DNA from: Psychrobacter glacincola
GTDB lineage: Bacteria > Pseudomonadota > Gammaproteobacteria > Pseudomonadales > Moraxellaceae
NCBI RefSeq assembly: GCF_904846075.1
Contig: NZ_CAJGZH010000002.1
Location: forward strand, 1,101,274-1,165,273
Direction: 5' to 3'
Length of the DNA: 64,000 nt
Of this stretch, positions 48,644 to 58,723 are shown in pieces (position 1 is the stretch's first letter; every line of letters begins with the position of its first letter). The notes beneath the pieces are model-generated. The model saw nothing but the letters and a program-made list of their open reading frames with translations, had not been told where the DNA came from and made no database searches. Position numbers and translations under genes: made by a program.

Positions 48644-49335
48644 TGCTAGCCAATAACACCAGTTACGCCAACAAGCCTTTGCGCATTGCTGTCTTGGTCT
48701 CTGGTAGTGGTAGCAACTTGCAAGTATTAATCGATGCCATGCAAGCTGGCGCACTGCCGATTGAGATTGTTGGCGTCATTAGTAACCGTGAGGATGCTTA
48801 TGCCATCACCCGTGCAAAAGACGCTGACATTCCTGTGGCAATATTGTCACATGTTGCTAGCGGCAAACGCATGGGAATCAAGACTTTTGAGACTCATGCC
48901 AGCAGCCAACTAGCCTTATGGCAACCAGATCTCATTGTATTAGCTGGTTTTATGCGTGTCTTGAGTGCAGATTTTATCGATAATGCACCAACGCCGATGA
49001 TTAATCTGCACCCCTCTTTACTACCTATCTATAAAGGCCTCGATACCCACCAGCGTGCGATACAAGCAGGTGAGCGACATCATGGCTGTAGTATTCATGT
49101 CGTCACCGCTGAGCTCGACGCGGGTACTGTTTTGACCCAAGCGCTGTTAGAGATACATCAAAGAGACACTGCCGATAGCTTGCAAGCACGCGTGCAAAAG
49201 CTTGAGCATCAATTGCTCCCTTGGACGATTTTATTATTGGCCGAAGGCGCACTCTCGCTAGACCATGCTCAAGCAGCCAATCAACAAAGTATGTCTTTAC
49301 CAACGCTACCGTTAAAACTATATTTGAACGACTGA
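48643..49335 (+). CDS. purN: Phosphoribosylglycinamide formyltransferase
   Basis: 230 residues. Third step of purine synthesis, using formyl-tetrahydrofolate. LRIAVLVSGSGSNLQVLIDAMQAG, ISNREDAYAITRAKDADIPVAIL, LVLAGFMRVLSADFI and the catalytic region MINLHPSLLPIYKGLDTHQRAIQAGERHHGCSIHVVTAELDAG with Asn, His and Asp are complete. The ATG at 48643 shares a base with the purM stop, giving coupled translation; the longer frame from 48589 is rejected. Confidence 0.96.
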   Translation: MLANNTSYANKPLRIAVLVSGSGSNLQVLIDAMQAGALPIEIVGVISNREDAYAITRAKDADIPVAILSHVASGKRMGIKTFETHASSQLALWQPDLIVLAGFMRVLSADFIDNAPTPMINLHPSLLPIYKGLDTHQRAIQAGERHHGCSIHVVTAELDAGTVLTQALLEIHQRDTADSLQARVQKLEHQLLPWTILLLAEGALSLDHAQAANQQSMSLPTLPLKLYLND

Positions 49336-49394
49336 GTAAACAGCGACAGTCACAAATTATCAGGCACCAACTGTCAAACTTAAACTCTTCGCAT

Positions 49395-49430
49395 AAAAAA
49401 GCCCAGTCACTCAATGAATGACTGGGCTTT
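49395..49430 (-). terminator. Terminator after the Sad-type dehydrogenase (may also serve purN)
   Basis: Stem AAAGCCCAGTCA / TGACTGGGCTTT with a 9-base loop. The better T run (six T) is on the minus strand, about 56 bases past the dehydrogenase stop. Confidence 0.82.
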
Positions 49431-49485
49431 CTAATAGCTACCTTTAAAATCTTCTAAAGCATATTAATCCCGAAGACGTCAGCTA

Positions 49486-50868
49486 TTATTGACTTTTATG
49501 AACATGTAGCCCTTTAATATTTACAAATTCTTTGATACCAAAACCGCCATGCTCGCGACCATGACCTGAGTTTTTCACTCCACCAAATGGCAACGCTGGA
49601 TTTGCAAGACCGTAACCATTGATGTAGACCATGCCCGTATCAAACTCTTCACGCGCTAGGCGAATGGCTTTGTCTTCGTCTTTAGAGAAGATGGCACCGC
49701 CCAAACCGTAGCGACTGTCATTGGCAATGCGTAATGCATCATCTTGGTCTTTGGCTCGTATTAATGAGGCGACAGGACCAAATAATTCGTCATCATAGGC
49801 AGGTTGGCCTTTTTCGACATTCTCCAAGATAGTTGCTGGATAAAAACTGCCTTTACCTTCTGGCAATTGACCACCAACAGCAATCGTTGCGCCTTTTGCC
49901 ACACTGTCTTCTACTTGCTCATGCAATTTTTCTTGTAAATCTTTGCGGGCTAATGGACCAAGATCAGAGGCATCATCCATCGGATCACCAGATTTAGCAT
50001 CTGCAAATTTTTTGACAATGCGTTCACGGAAATCATCGTATAAGCTATCAACGACGATAAAGCGCTTAGCGGCGACACAAGTTTCACCATTATTAATGAG
50101 ACGCGCTTGGGTACAAGTTTCTACCGCTAACTCTACATCAGCATCTTCTAAGACAATAAAGGCATCGTTTGAGCCTAATTCTAGCACCACCTTTTTAATG
50201 GCTTTTGCTGCTTGCTGACCCACAATGCTACCAGCGCCGTCGCTACCTGTCAGTGTGACACCGCGCACTTTGTCATGACCGATTAATGCTTCTGATTGGT
50301 CGTGATCGATTAAAATCGTACGGAACAAATCGTTTGGTAACTCTGACTCATGGAAGATTTTTTCGATTAACAAGCCTGAACCAGTCACGTTTGACGCGTG
50401 CTTGAGTAAAATACTATTACCTGCCATCAAATTTGCGATGGTATAACGGAATACTTGGTAAGCAGGAAAGTTCCATGGCTGCATGCCATAGATGACACCG
50501 ATAGGCTGATAGGTCACAATACCTTTTTTCAAGCCTTCAATATCACGCTCATCGTCAGCAAGTGCAGCCACCCCTTTTTCTGCTGTATAGTCACAAATTG
50601 CTTTACACAAATCTATTTCTTGCAAACTCTGACTATAGAGCTTACCACGCTCCTCAGTCATGAGTTTAGACAACTCTTCTTTGTACTTGACCAATGTCTC
50701 ACCGATAGAATTGATAACTTTTGCGCGCGCTTCATGGCTGGTTTTACGCCACTCAGTAAATGCTTGGTGCGAGGATTCAACAATATTGTTCACCTCATCA
50801 TTACTCATGTAATTGTATTCTTTGATCGCTTCACCCGTTGCTGGATTTATAGTAGTAATATCTGCCAT
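49486..50868 (-). CDS. NAD(P)-dependent succinate-semialdehyde dehydrogenase-like (Sad/YneI type)
   Basis: 460 residues, similar in length and order to E. coli Sad. INPATGEAIKEYNYMSNDEV opens it. VIYGMQPWNFPAYQVFRYTIANLMAGNSILLKHASNVTGSG is the cofactor region. The catalytic Glu is in VVLELGSNDAFIVLEDADVELAV and the catalytic Cys in NNGETCVAAKRFIV. The end is LPFGGVKNSGHGREHGGFGIKEFVNIK. The exact aldehyde is uncertain; succinate semialdehyde is the best guess from family likeness. Single gene. Confidence 0.88.
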   Translation of the reverse strand: MADITTINPATGEAIKEYNYMSNDEVNNIVESSHQAFTEWRKTSHEARAKVINSIGETLVKYKEELSKLMTEERGKLYSQSLQEIDLCKAICDYTAEKGVAALADDERDIEGLKKGIVTYQPIGVIYGMQPWNFPAYQVFRYTIANLMAGNSILLKHASNVTGSGLLIEKIFHESELPNDLFRTILIDHDQSEALIGHDKVRGVTLTGSDGAGSIVGQQAAKAIKKVVLELGSNDAFIVLEDADVELAVETCTQARLINNGETCVAAKRFIVVDSLYDDFRERIVKKFADAKSGDPMDDASDLGPLARKDLQEKLHEQVEDSVAKGATIAVGGQLPEGKGSFYPATILENVEKGQPAYDDELFGPVASLIRAKDQDDALRIANDSRYGLGGAIFSKDEDKAIRLAREEFDTGMVYINGYGLANPALPFGGVKNSGHGREHGGFGIKEFVNIKGLHVHKSQ

Positions 50869-51269
50869 GATTGTTATCCTTATTTATTAAACTATTTTAT
50901 TGATTTAAAAATTGATCGCTTAAACATCTGAAAACTTAGAAACACATAAACCAAGAATAGTCATTTTTATAAACGCATCTGGTTAAATTGAACAACTTCA
51001 TCAACGATTTTATGAAATCCAATACTGTCGTATAACTTAACAATAGGCTATGTATTTGTGTTTTTTCTTAAGTGGGATTTATCATAGCAAAATGTACAAC
51101 GAGTAGTTTTACAAGTTATAAAGAAGTGTTCGTAAGATGTTAAGAATGTGACTGTCCGATTTATTAGGTCAAAATCTTGGACGAGATTTTTCAGTAAAAT
51201 TACGCCAATAAAAAACCAGCGCTTGAGCTGGTTTAATAAATAGGCAATTGATAACCAAAAATAAATGGC
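50869..51269. other. Intergenic region, 401 bases
   Basis: Holds the Sad-type gene promoter and the terminator of the LysR gene (51211-51234). No coding frame is supported. Confidence 0.45.
51211..51234 (-). terminator. Terminator after the LysR gene
   Basis: Stem AAACCAGC / GCTGGTTT with a 6-base loop. On the minus strand it is followed by TTTATTGG, forming a six-T run, about 36 bases past the stop. Confidence 0.78.
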
Positions 51270-52259
51270 TTAAAACAAATGATTCATTACAGGAATTTCT
51301 TGGGGTGGATTTTCTTCTTCATCAACAATTTGACGAGCCACATGCATGATAAGCTGACGCAACCAACGATGAGCGGGATGATGCTGTAACAAAGGCGACC
51401 ACGCCATTGTTAGCTCAAATTCAGGGATAAAAAATGGTGGCTCGACCATCATGATACTGTCGTTATTAGCCTGCATTTTTGCCACACGCGTAGGCAAAGT
51501 TGCAACCAAATCTTTATTGGCTGCAAGCATGGCTGGCATTTGATAGTGGCGGGTAAAAACACTGATTTGACGTTTTTGACCTAAACGTTGCAGTGCTTGA
51601 TCAATTGAACCTAGGCCACCAGATTTTTCTGGATTGACACCAAATCCCACACCCATACCAGTTTTAGAGACCCAAACGTGCTGCGCCTTAAGATAATTTT
51701 TGAGATTAAAGCGATGAGCATAGGGACTGTCAGAGGACAATAGGCAGCTAAAGGTATCACGCCAGACCAAAACTTGGTGGAAACTTTGCGGAATTTCATT
51801 AAAGCGGTTGATCGCCAAATCCACTCGCCCCTGCTCCATATCACGATATGAGACGTCCGATGGCGTTAGGAAATCCAAGATGACATTTGGTGCCTCTGAG
51901 CGCAATGCTTTGACCAATTTTGGTACCAATGTCGCTTCAGCATAGTCTGAGGTCATGATACGAAAAACGCGCGAGGTACTATAAGGGCGAAACTCAGTAC
52001 GTGGCTCTAATACTTGTGTCAAATCTGCCAGTATTTCACGGATACGAGGCTGTAACTCCAAAGCGCGTTCAGTCGGCGTCATGCCTTCGGATGAGCGTAC
52101 CAGCAACGGATCATTAAATAGCTTACGCAGCCGGCGCAAAATATTACTCATCGCAGGTTGGGTAATGCCAAGCTGCTCAGCTGCACGAGTGACGTTTTTT
52201 TCTCGTAACAACACATCTAGATGTACCAATAAATTTAAATCTACCCGCTGCAAATTCAT
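51270..52259 (-). CDS. LysR-family transcriptional regulator
   Basis: 329 residues. N-terminal helix-turn-helix VDLNLLVHLDVLLREKNVTRAAEQLGITQPAMSNILRRLRKLFNDPLLVRSSEGMTPTERALEL. This is the NodD/LinR-like subgroup, followed by an effector domain (RVFRIMTSDYAEATLVPKLVKALR). It is divergent from aceA across 689 bases and upstream of a Sad-type dehydrogenase on its own strand. It may control either one or itself. The effector is unknown. Confidence 0.9.
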   Translation of the reverse strand: MNLQRVDLNLLVHLDVLLREKNVTRAAEQLGITQPAMSNILRRLRKLFNDPLLVRSSEGMTPTERALELQPRIREILADLTQVLEPRTEFRPYSTSRVFRIMTSDYAEATLVPKLVKALRSEAPNVILDFLTPSDVSYRDMEQGRVDLAINRFNEIPQSFHQVLVWRDTFSCLLSSDSPYAHRFNLKNYLKAQHVWVSKTGMGVGFGVNPEKSGGLGSIDQALQRLGQKRQISVFTRHYQMPAMLAANKDLVATLPTRVAKMQANNDSIMMVEPPFFIPEFELTMAWSPLLQHHPAHRWLRQLIMHVARQIVDEEENPPQEIPVMNHLF

Positions 52260-52948
52260 ATATGTCTCTTTACCTTAAAATAAATACCACTACAAACGCG
52301 GCGTTTTTTGCCCTGTTATTTAGTATAAATCATCTATAACAGCATGAAATAAGGACAATTTTATATTAATTATTTTGATATACGCTTATTATAACTGAAA
52401 TCATTCATTATAAGTCATTGTTTTATATATACTATCATAAAATTAAATACCCAAGATAATAATCATAAACTAGATAAATCAAGGCAACCTAGCTATAGTG
52501 GCTAGCAAGCACTTAATTAGTCCTTGTTTAATGTTAGGCTGTCGCCGTGCGTTTTGATGGATTGACTACCACAGGTATTTTATCGCATTTTCATGCGGAA
52601 ATACGGACATAACATTTATTACGCAAACTTAATTTTTTGCTCTCATTTGTTTTTAAGCTTGAATGAGTAGTTGGCACTTTTTAGGGCAATAAGCACTTTA
52701 ACAGTTAAAAAGACTTATAAAAAAGCGCATTCAACCTAAAACGAAAGACCTAATAATAAAAGCTGACCAATTCGACAGGTTTTATTTGCTTTTATCATAA
52801 TTTTCTTATAGTTTAGTAGAGATTGCTAACGCACAAGGTTTATATTTTAGATTTTTACTTCTGCCAGCATCTTTCTACATATATCAAAATTACCTCAATA
52901 CTTGTAATTTTCTAAGTTACTAATTTTCACCACCCCAAGGAGACATAG
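52260..52948. other. Long divergent intergenic region, LysR gene to aceA
   Basis: 689 bases, AT-rich, the longest gap in the window. It must hold the aceA and lysR promoters. I found no RNA gene or convincing reading frame. The aceA ribosome site (AAGGAGAC) lies at its end. Confidence 0.45.
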
Positions 52949-54535
52949 ATGTCAACTGCATATAAATCAGCGATCGACTTAGTACGTGAATTAAAGCAAA
53001 AGCACGGTAACTGGCAGAATATCAGCGAAACCGATGCGGCACGTATGATGTCACAAAACCGTTTTAAAACGGGCTTAGATATCGCCAAATATACTGCAAA
53101 AATCATGCGTCAAGACATGGAAGACTATGACAATGATACGTCTCAGTACACGCAGTCTTTAGGTGCATGGCATGGTTTTGTGGCTCAACAAACCATGTAC
53201 GCTAAGAAAAAATATTTCGGTACTACGTCTAAAACTTACATCTACCTATCAGGTTGGATGGTTGCAGCCCTTCGCTCTGAGTTTGGTCCTCTTCCTGACC
53301 AATCTATGCACGAAAAAACCTCTGTACCTAAGCTAATTGAAGAAATCTATACCTTCTTGCGTCAAGCTGATGCTAAAGTATTGAACGACTACTTCCGTGA
53401 GCTAAATGCTGCAGAAGAAGCGGGTCAAGATACCTCAGCCATCCTAGAAAAAATCGAAAACTTTGACTCACATGTTGTGCCAATCATTGCTGACATCGAT
53501 GCAGGTTTCGGTAACGAAGAAGCCACTTACTTGCTAACTAAGCAAATGATCGAAGCTGGTGCTTGTGCTATTCAGGTTGAAAACCAAGTATCTGACGCTA
53601 AGCAATGTGGTCACCAAGCGGGTAAAGTCACTGTACCGCATGAAGACTATATCGCAAAAATCAACGCTATTCGTTATGCATTCTTAGAGCTTGGTGTTGA
53701 AGACGGCGTTATCGTTGCTCGTACTGACTCTGAAGGCGCGTCACTCACGCAAAAAATCCCAGTATCAAATGAGCCAGGCGACCTTGCTTCTCAGTACATC
53801 GATTTTATCGAGATGGAAGAAGTCACGCTAGAAAACGCCAAAGAGAACGACAGCTTGCTTAAGCATAACGGCAAACTAGTACGTCCAGTTCGTCTTCAAA
53901 ATGGTCTATATCAATTCCGTGAAGAAACGAACATCGACCGTGTCGTACTTGACTGTGTAACGGCTCTAGAAAATGGCGCTGATCTACTATGGATCGAAAC
54001 ACCGACTCCAGACGTCGCACACATCAAAATGATGGTTGATCGTATTAAAGAGCAACAGCCAAAAGCCAAGCTTGTATACAATAACAGCCCATCATTCAAC
54101 TGGACACTGAACTTCCGTAAGCAAATCATCGCTCAGTGGGAAGAAGAAGGCAAAGACCTATCTGCCTACAATAAAGATGACTTGATGAGTGCTGATTACG
54201 ATGGTACTGAACTTGATACAGCAGCTGACGAAGCGGCTAGAAACTTCCAACGTGATGCATCACGTGAAGCAGGTGTGTTCCATCACTTAATCACGCTACC
54301 TACTTATCACACCACTGCGCTTAGCGTGCATGAGCTTGCTAAAGGCTACTTCGGTGAAGATGGTATGCTTGCTTATGCTGCTGGCGTACAACGTAAAGAA
54401 ATCCGTGAAGGCATCGCTTGTGTGAAACACCAAGCAATGGCTGGTTCTGACCTTGGTGATGATCACAAAGAGATTTTCTCAGGTGAAAACGCCCTTAAAG
54501 CTGGCGGCGGCAAGAACACAATGAACCAGTTCTAA
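52949..54535 (+). CDS. aceA: Isocitrate lyase (long form)
   Basis: 528 residues, the longer subfamily found in Acinetobacter and Pseudomonas rather than the 434-residue E. coli enzyme. It splits isocitrate to succinate and glyoxylate, the first glyoxylate-shunt step. The catalytic loop region is KQCGHQAGKVTVPHEDYIAKINAIRYA with the active Cys. VPIIADIDAGFGNEEATYLL binds Mg. IVARTDSEGASL, LLWIETPTPDVAHIKMM and YNNSPSFNWTLNFRKQI follow. Needed for growth on acetate, fatty acids or ethanol via the aldB/adhP route. Strong ribosome site and own terminator. aceB is not in the window. Confidence 0.97.
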   Translation: MSTAYKSAIDLVRELKQKHGNWQNISETDAARMMSQNRFKTGLDIAKYTAKIMRQDMEDYDNDTSQYTQSLGAWHGFVAQQTMYAKKKYFGTTSKTYIYLSGWMVAALRSEFGPLPDQSMHEKTSVPKLIEEIYTFLRQADAKVLNDYFRELNAAEEAGQDTSAILEKIENFDSHVVPIIADIDAGFGNEEATYLLTKQMIEAGACAIQVENQVSDAKQCGHQAGKVTVPHEDYIAKINAIRYAFLELGVEDGVIVARTDSEGASLTQKIPVSNEPGDLASQYIDFIEMEEVTLENAKENDSLLKHNGKLVRPVRLQNGLYQFREETNIDRVVLDCVTALENGADLLWIETPTPDVAHIKMMVDRIKEQQPKAKLVYNNSPSFNWTLNFRKQIIAQWEEEGKDLSAYNKDDLMSADYDGTELDTAADEAARNFQRDASREAGVFHHLITLPTYHTTALSVHELAKGYFGEDGMLAYAAGVQRKEIREGIACVKHQAMAGSDLGDDHKEIFSGENALKAGGGKNTMNQF

Positions 54536-54580
54536 TCACCGACCACTTATAAGTACATCTCGTAAGCACCAGTTATAAAG

Positions 54581-54614
54581 AAAGCCGTCCTATCTTGTAG
54601 GGCGGCTTTTTTAT
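54581..54614 (+). terminator. Terminator after aceA
   Basis: Stem AAAGCCGTCCTA / TAGGGCGGCTTT (one G-U pair) with a 5-base loop and a T run, 45 bases past the stop. Confidence 0.87.
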
Positions 54615-54672
54615 GTCTGCTTATTTGCACTCTATTATTGTAAGATTTTGAGCATTGTGAGCTTGTTAATTC

Positions 54673-55929
54673 TTAATTTGAGTGCTTATTATCCTTACTA
54701 TCAGTCTCTTTCATATTATTGCTATAATCCTCTACCTGACTGCTCTGTATACCGAGTGAATCGTGACTTTTTGGATTTTCACCCATCAGCTCACGCTTCA
54801 TATTTTTTATACGGGGATCATGTTTAAAAAATTTACGATAGATTGACTTTATCATTCTGTAAATTAGATAAAAAATACCGCCAAGTACAAGCAACCACCA
54901 CAGTTGTATCAATCCAAGCGCTACTGATCTAAGTATCTCCCAGCCATCTTTAAATGCTTGACTCACTTGACTACTAAAACTTGGTTGCTCAGCATCTAAT
55001 AGCACATCCAGATTTTGTGTGGTTTCTTTATAACTGATATCTGGCTGCATAAAGGTCAGGTTAATGGTGCTATATTGAACTTTATCAGCAATAGCCAGTT
55101 GCTCAAGCTTGGCAAGCTCTTGCTGACGACGTGCCGCATAAGTCGCGGTAATAGCATCAACATTGCTGCCTTGGTCTTTATCATTTTTACTATTGAGGCG
55201 TTCTTGGCTAAGCTCGCTTGCCATATCACTATTTAGCTGGCTCGCTAGCTGTTCACGATAAATATCTAATGTCACATCTTGAGCACTAAACTGCTGCCCA
55301 TTTAAAAATGCGACTTGCTGTTGTAATTGCGCTAGGAACTTACTGACATTGGCGCGAGGAATACGAACCGTCATGTCAGCTTGACGAGTGTAGGTTGTAA
55401 GCGTGATATTTTTATTGCCTTGTACAAAGGTTCGACTATCACGTGGATGATTGCTAATATTGCTAAGTGCCACATAACCAGCCTGTTGCCGTGTCAAACT
55501 CTCAATAGCATCACTAGTTTTGACGACATCTTCAACTTTAAAATCAGCACTGGCAGTTATCAATAGCGCTTTGCCAGCAATTTTAATGTCTGCTGCCTGA
55601 CTACCAAGGGTCTGTTCACTAGTGCTCGATAGGTTTGCAACCTCTAAATCATTACCGTTAGAGGCATTATTAGCTGCCACATCGGACATGATGCCAGCCA
55701 TCTCACTATCAGCAACCTCCTCCGTTGCAGACTGAACTGACTCCATATCAGCACTACTCTCTGCATATTCAGAAGAGCTATCGCAGCCGCCTATCAATAA
55801 CACAGACCCAAGCATTATTGGTAGACATAAAACTGATGGAAACAAGGCTTTAGGCAGTAAGATTGCATGAGATTGCTGAGTGTCATACTTCTTTTGATTG
55901 CATCGCGTCATTATTTTATAATCCGGCAT
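54673..55929 (-). CDS. DUF4349-domain lipoprotein
   Basis: About 418 residues from ATG 55929; ATG 55911 or a start at 55992 are also open, and none has a good ribosome site. A lipoprotein signal (LPIMLGSVLLIGGC) is followed by a Ser/Glu/Ala-rich linker. The DUF4349 domain (LLITASADFKVEDVVKTSDAIESLTRQQAGYVALSNI...ADMTVRIPRANVSKFLAQLQQ) includes a coiled-coil region. One membrane helix (about 335-360, ALGLIQLWWLLVLGGIFYLIYRMIKS) and a basic tail come last. A protein both lipidated and membrane-spanning suggests an inner-membrane anchor with a periplasmic body. Function unknown. Confidence 0.82.
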   Translation of the reverse strand: MPDYKIMTRCNQKKYDTQQSHAILLPKALFPSVLCLPIMLGSVLLIGGCDSSSEYAESSADMESVQSATEEVADSEMAGIMSDVAANNASNGNDLEVANLSSTSEQTLGSQAADIKIAGKALLITASADFKVEDVVKTSDAIESLTRQQAGYVALSNISNHPRDSRTFVQGNKNITLTTYTRQADMTVRIPRANVSKFLAQLQQQVAFLNGQQFSAQDVTLDIYREQLASQLNSDMASELSQERLNSKNDKDQGSNVDAITATYAARRQQELAKLEQLAIADKVQYSTINLTFMQPDISYKETTQNLDVLLDAEQPSFSSQVSQAFKDGWEILRSVALGLIQLWWLLVLGGIFYLIYRMIKSIYRKFFKHDPRIKNMKRELMGENPKSHDSLGIQSSQVEDYSNNMKETDSKDNKHSN

Positions 55930-56162
55930 TTTATGAGATATGGTAAATATATTGGATAAAAATATTTTAGCTTCTATTATAAAGCCAACCACCTTTATCC
56001 TACTTTTGTTTAATAATTTACGTTAATTATAATGATTACTTACTAAAAGTATATCTCTAATATTGGCTCAGATTATTTATAGAAAAAATTTTGCTTGTTA
56101 TTCGCTGATAGCTTTCATACGATGGTAGTCATTCAAATTTATTAAAATAATCGGGAGCCATC

Positions 56163-57851
56163 ATGCAAGAGATAGAGCTAAAGTTTTTGGTACCAGAGTC
56201 GCGACTGAAAGGTTTGATGCGCCAAGCACGAGTCAAGTCTTCTGAGGTGACGCAACTGGCTGCCCATTATTATGATACTCCAGACCAACAGCTTGCAGAG
56301 GCAGGCATTGGCTTGCGTATCCGTAAAGAAGGCAATGCTTGGGTACAGACCATCAAAGCGGGCGGCGATGGCATTGCAGCACGCTTAGAGCATAATGCGG
56401 TACTGGATAATGAACAAGTACAAGCGATGCTCGATAATAATACGCTCATGCCTGATTTAACCATTTATAAAAACACCTCTGTCGCCCCTGCCCTGGCTGA
56501 ATTTAAGCTAAAAAAACTGGCTAAAAATCTCACACGGTTATATGTGACCGATGTAGAGCGCACCACACGATTGCTAGTGGGTGATAGTGGTAGTGATGGT
56601 GATGCAAATAACCATGTCGAGATGGCGTACGATTATGGAGAAATTATTCACGGTAATGATGATACTCAGCGTGATGCTATTCAAGAGATTGAGTTTGAGC
56701 TAATATCAGGAGATATCGATTTTTTATTTGCAACCGCCAAAACTTGGTGTAAGCGCTACAAGCTTTGTTTGTCTACGGTGACCAAGGCTGAGCGCGGTGG
56801 TTTACTCATCACAGAACAGCAGCATAGTCCAGCTGTCCACGCTGACCTTGATCAGCTAAATATCGATAAAAAAATCAGCATGCCTGCTTTTGTGCGCGCA
56901 GCGGTACATAACTGTCTGTTGCAAATACTGCCCAATAGCAGCGCTATCGTCGCTGGCAGCGAAGACGACGACCATGCATTACAACTATACATTGGTATTA
57001 CCCGCTTACAAGCTGCCCTACAAGCATTTGCCAGCTATTCTGACGAAATCAATCCAGACTGGCTGCCGATACTAAAACCAACAGCCATGTTATTGAATGA
57101 ATATCGAGAGCTTGCCCATCTTGCCTCACATATAGAGCCTAATTTACAACAGCAAGGTGCACCTACAGTCGATTGGGCAACAGATATGGATGCGCTGAAG
57201 ATTACTCCGAAAGATGCCATCAGTGCCAACGATTTTCAGCTGACCTTACTTGAGCTGATCGCCTTTACCATGAGCGACCCAAGCCTTGAACCGCAAGCTG
57301 ATCAACTCGCCGTCGATAAACTGGCAAAAACCTTATCCAAACAGCAGGCAAAGCTTGGCAAGGCAGTACAAGAGCTACAGAGTAAAAAAGACGTTGGCTC
57401 AGATAACATTAATATAGAAAGCAATGATTTAAAAGATGATGATTTACAAAGTGTTGACTTAGACGATAGTGACTTAGAAAACGTAGATTCAAAAAGTGAC
57501 GATATAGAAAATATTGATCTAGACGATAATAATGCAGAGCACGAGCTGCATGAGCAGTTAACCACCTTACTTTATATCAGTGAGTTTGCTACGCCATTAT
57601 TAGATAAGAAAAAGTCAAAAAAGAAAAAAGCCAAGAAGGAAAGTAAACGCTGGCTAAAATACTTAGCAAAAGCGCAAAAGACTTTGAATAAATATCATAA
57701 TCATAAAATGTACCAACAGCGCTATCAGTTGAAATCAGAGACAGATAGCAATGCCCTATATGGCGCTGGTTGGTTTGCCGCCATGCTAACAAGAGATCAT
57801 AAGCGCAGCGAAAAACGCTTGGCTAAAGTAATAGATAGCTCGATATTTTAG
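56163..57851 (+). CDS. CYTH-CHAD protein, inorganic triphosphatase-like
   Basis: 562 residues. The CYTH tunnel domain begins MQEIELKFLV, with the ExExK motif, and continues HYYDTPDQQLAEAGIGLRIRKEGNAWVQTIKAGG and IQEIEFELISGD (about 1-210). A CHAD domain (about 240-560) follows, with His and basic residues for polyphosphate binding (RLQAALQAFASY..., ending NKYHNHKMYQQRYQL). It resembles E. coli YgiF, a tripolyphosphatase. Inside CHAD is an acidic block (about 415-460, repeats of the type LDDSDLENVDSKSDDIEN). A Lys-rich block DKKKSKKKKAKKESKR comes some 25 residues later. Ribosome site GGGAG. Confidence 0.88.
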   Translation: MQEIELKFLVPESRLKGLMRQARVKSSEVTQLAAHYYDTPDQQLAEAGIGLRIRKEGNAWVQTIKAGGDGIAARLEHNAVLDNEQVQAMLDNNTLMPDLTIYKNTSVAPALAEFKLKKLAKNLTRLYVTDVERTTRLLVGDSGSDGDANNHVEMAYDYGEIIHGNDDTQRDAIQEIEFELISGDIDFLFATAKTWCKRYKLCLSTVTKAERGGLLITEQQHSPAVHADLDQLNIDKKISMPAFVRAAVHNCLLQILPNSSAIVAGSEDDDHALQLYIGITRLQAALQAFASYSDEINPDWLPILKPTAMLLNEYRELAHLASHIEPNLQQQGAPTVDWATDMDALKITPKDAISANDFQLTLLELIAFTMSDPSLEPQADQLAVDKLAKTLSKQQAKLGKAVQELQSKKDVGSDNINIESNDLKDDDLQSVDLDDSDLENVDSKSDDIENIDLDDNNAEHELHEQLTTLLYISEFATPLLDKKKSKKKKAKKESKRWLKYLAKAQKTLNKYHNHKMYQQRYQLKSETDSNALYGAGWFAAMLTRDHKRSEKRLAKVIDSSIF

Positions 57852-57893
57852 TAAAAATACTAATATCATCATGAACCAAGCCAAGCCTAGGAT

Positions 57894-57930
57894 AAAAAAG
57901 ACAGCTCATTTTATATGAGCTGTCTTTTTT
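57894..57930. terminator. Bidirectional terminator between the CYTH-CHAD and nitroreductase genes
   Basis: A perfect 16-pair stem AAAAAAGACAGCTCAT / ATGAGCTGTCTTTTTT has a 5-base loop and T runs on both strands, between two convergent genes. Confidence 0.92.
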
Positions 57931-57945
57931 ATAAACTTAGCACTT

Positions 57946-58560
57946 TTATAAACCTAACACTTTCATACGCTCACTAACTGGCTGATACGTTTTCTCGCCA
58001 GCAGGCGCAACAATGTTGCCAAATGGCATTTGTGCCACCAATTCCCAACTATCTGGGATAGCATAAGCCTTAGCGGCATCTTCATCCACAAGCGGATTGT
58101 AGTGCTGTAGGTTGGCACCAACATTTAGAGTACGTAGCTCTGTCCACATCGCATACTGATGCATGGCTGAGGTTTGCTGAGCCCAAACTGGAAATCTATC
58201 TGCATATAACGCAAACTGCTCTTGCAATGACTCAGTTACGTTTTTATCTTCATAAAACAGCACTGTACCCGCTGCCGCACGGAAGCCATCTAACTTTTGC
58301 TTAGTCCCAGAAAAGTCGCCATCGCCGACGGCTGCACGCAGTTTTTCTTCAGCGATGTCCCATAATTTCTGGTGTTCGGCACCAAACAGTACGACCAGAC
58401 GCGAAGATTGTGAATTAAAAGCAGAAGGCGTATGCAATAAAACACGCTCTGCCATATTGGCAATCGCTTGTGGCTCTACTGGTAGCTCGTTGCCCAATGC
58501 ATATATTGAACGGCGTTTATCAAAAGCTTGTTGTAAAGTAACTAGGCTTTCTTTAGACAT
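57946..58560 (-). CDS. Nitroreductase-family protein
   Basis: 204 residues. FMN-binding fold: LQQAFDKRRSIYALGNELPV at the start, the RVLLHTPSAFNSQSSRLVVLFG block, and AMWTELRTLNVGANLQHYNPLVDE. This is the fungal/bacterial Hbn1-like branch of small nitroreductases. It may reduce nitro compounds or quinones with NAD(P)H. The ATG at 58560 follows ATAAGGATA; the 58584 start is rejected. Single gene. Confidence 0.9.
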   Translation of the reverse strand: MSKESLVTLQQAFDKRRSIYALGNELPVEPQAIANMAERVLLHTPSAFNSQSSRLVVLFGAEHQKLWDIAEEKLRAAVGDGDFSGTKQKLDGFRAAAGTVLFYEDKNVTESLQEQFALYADRFPVWAQQTSAMHQYAMWTELRTLNVGANLQHYNPLVDEDAAKAYAIPDSWELVAQMPFGNIVAPAGEKTYQPVSERMKVLGL

Positions 58561-58723
58561 CGATATTATCCTTATAGTTATCATAAAATATAGGTCAAAC
58601 GAGCCAGACTAGGCATGGCAAGTTGATCATTCATAAGAAAGCTATTATAGCAATATGCTAAATAATATCTAGACTCTATAAAGTTTTATTTATCAATTAC
58701 TCTATGAAGTTATTCTGTTTTAC

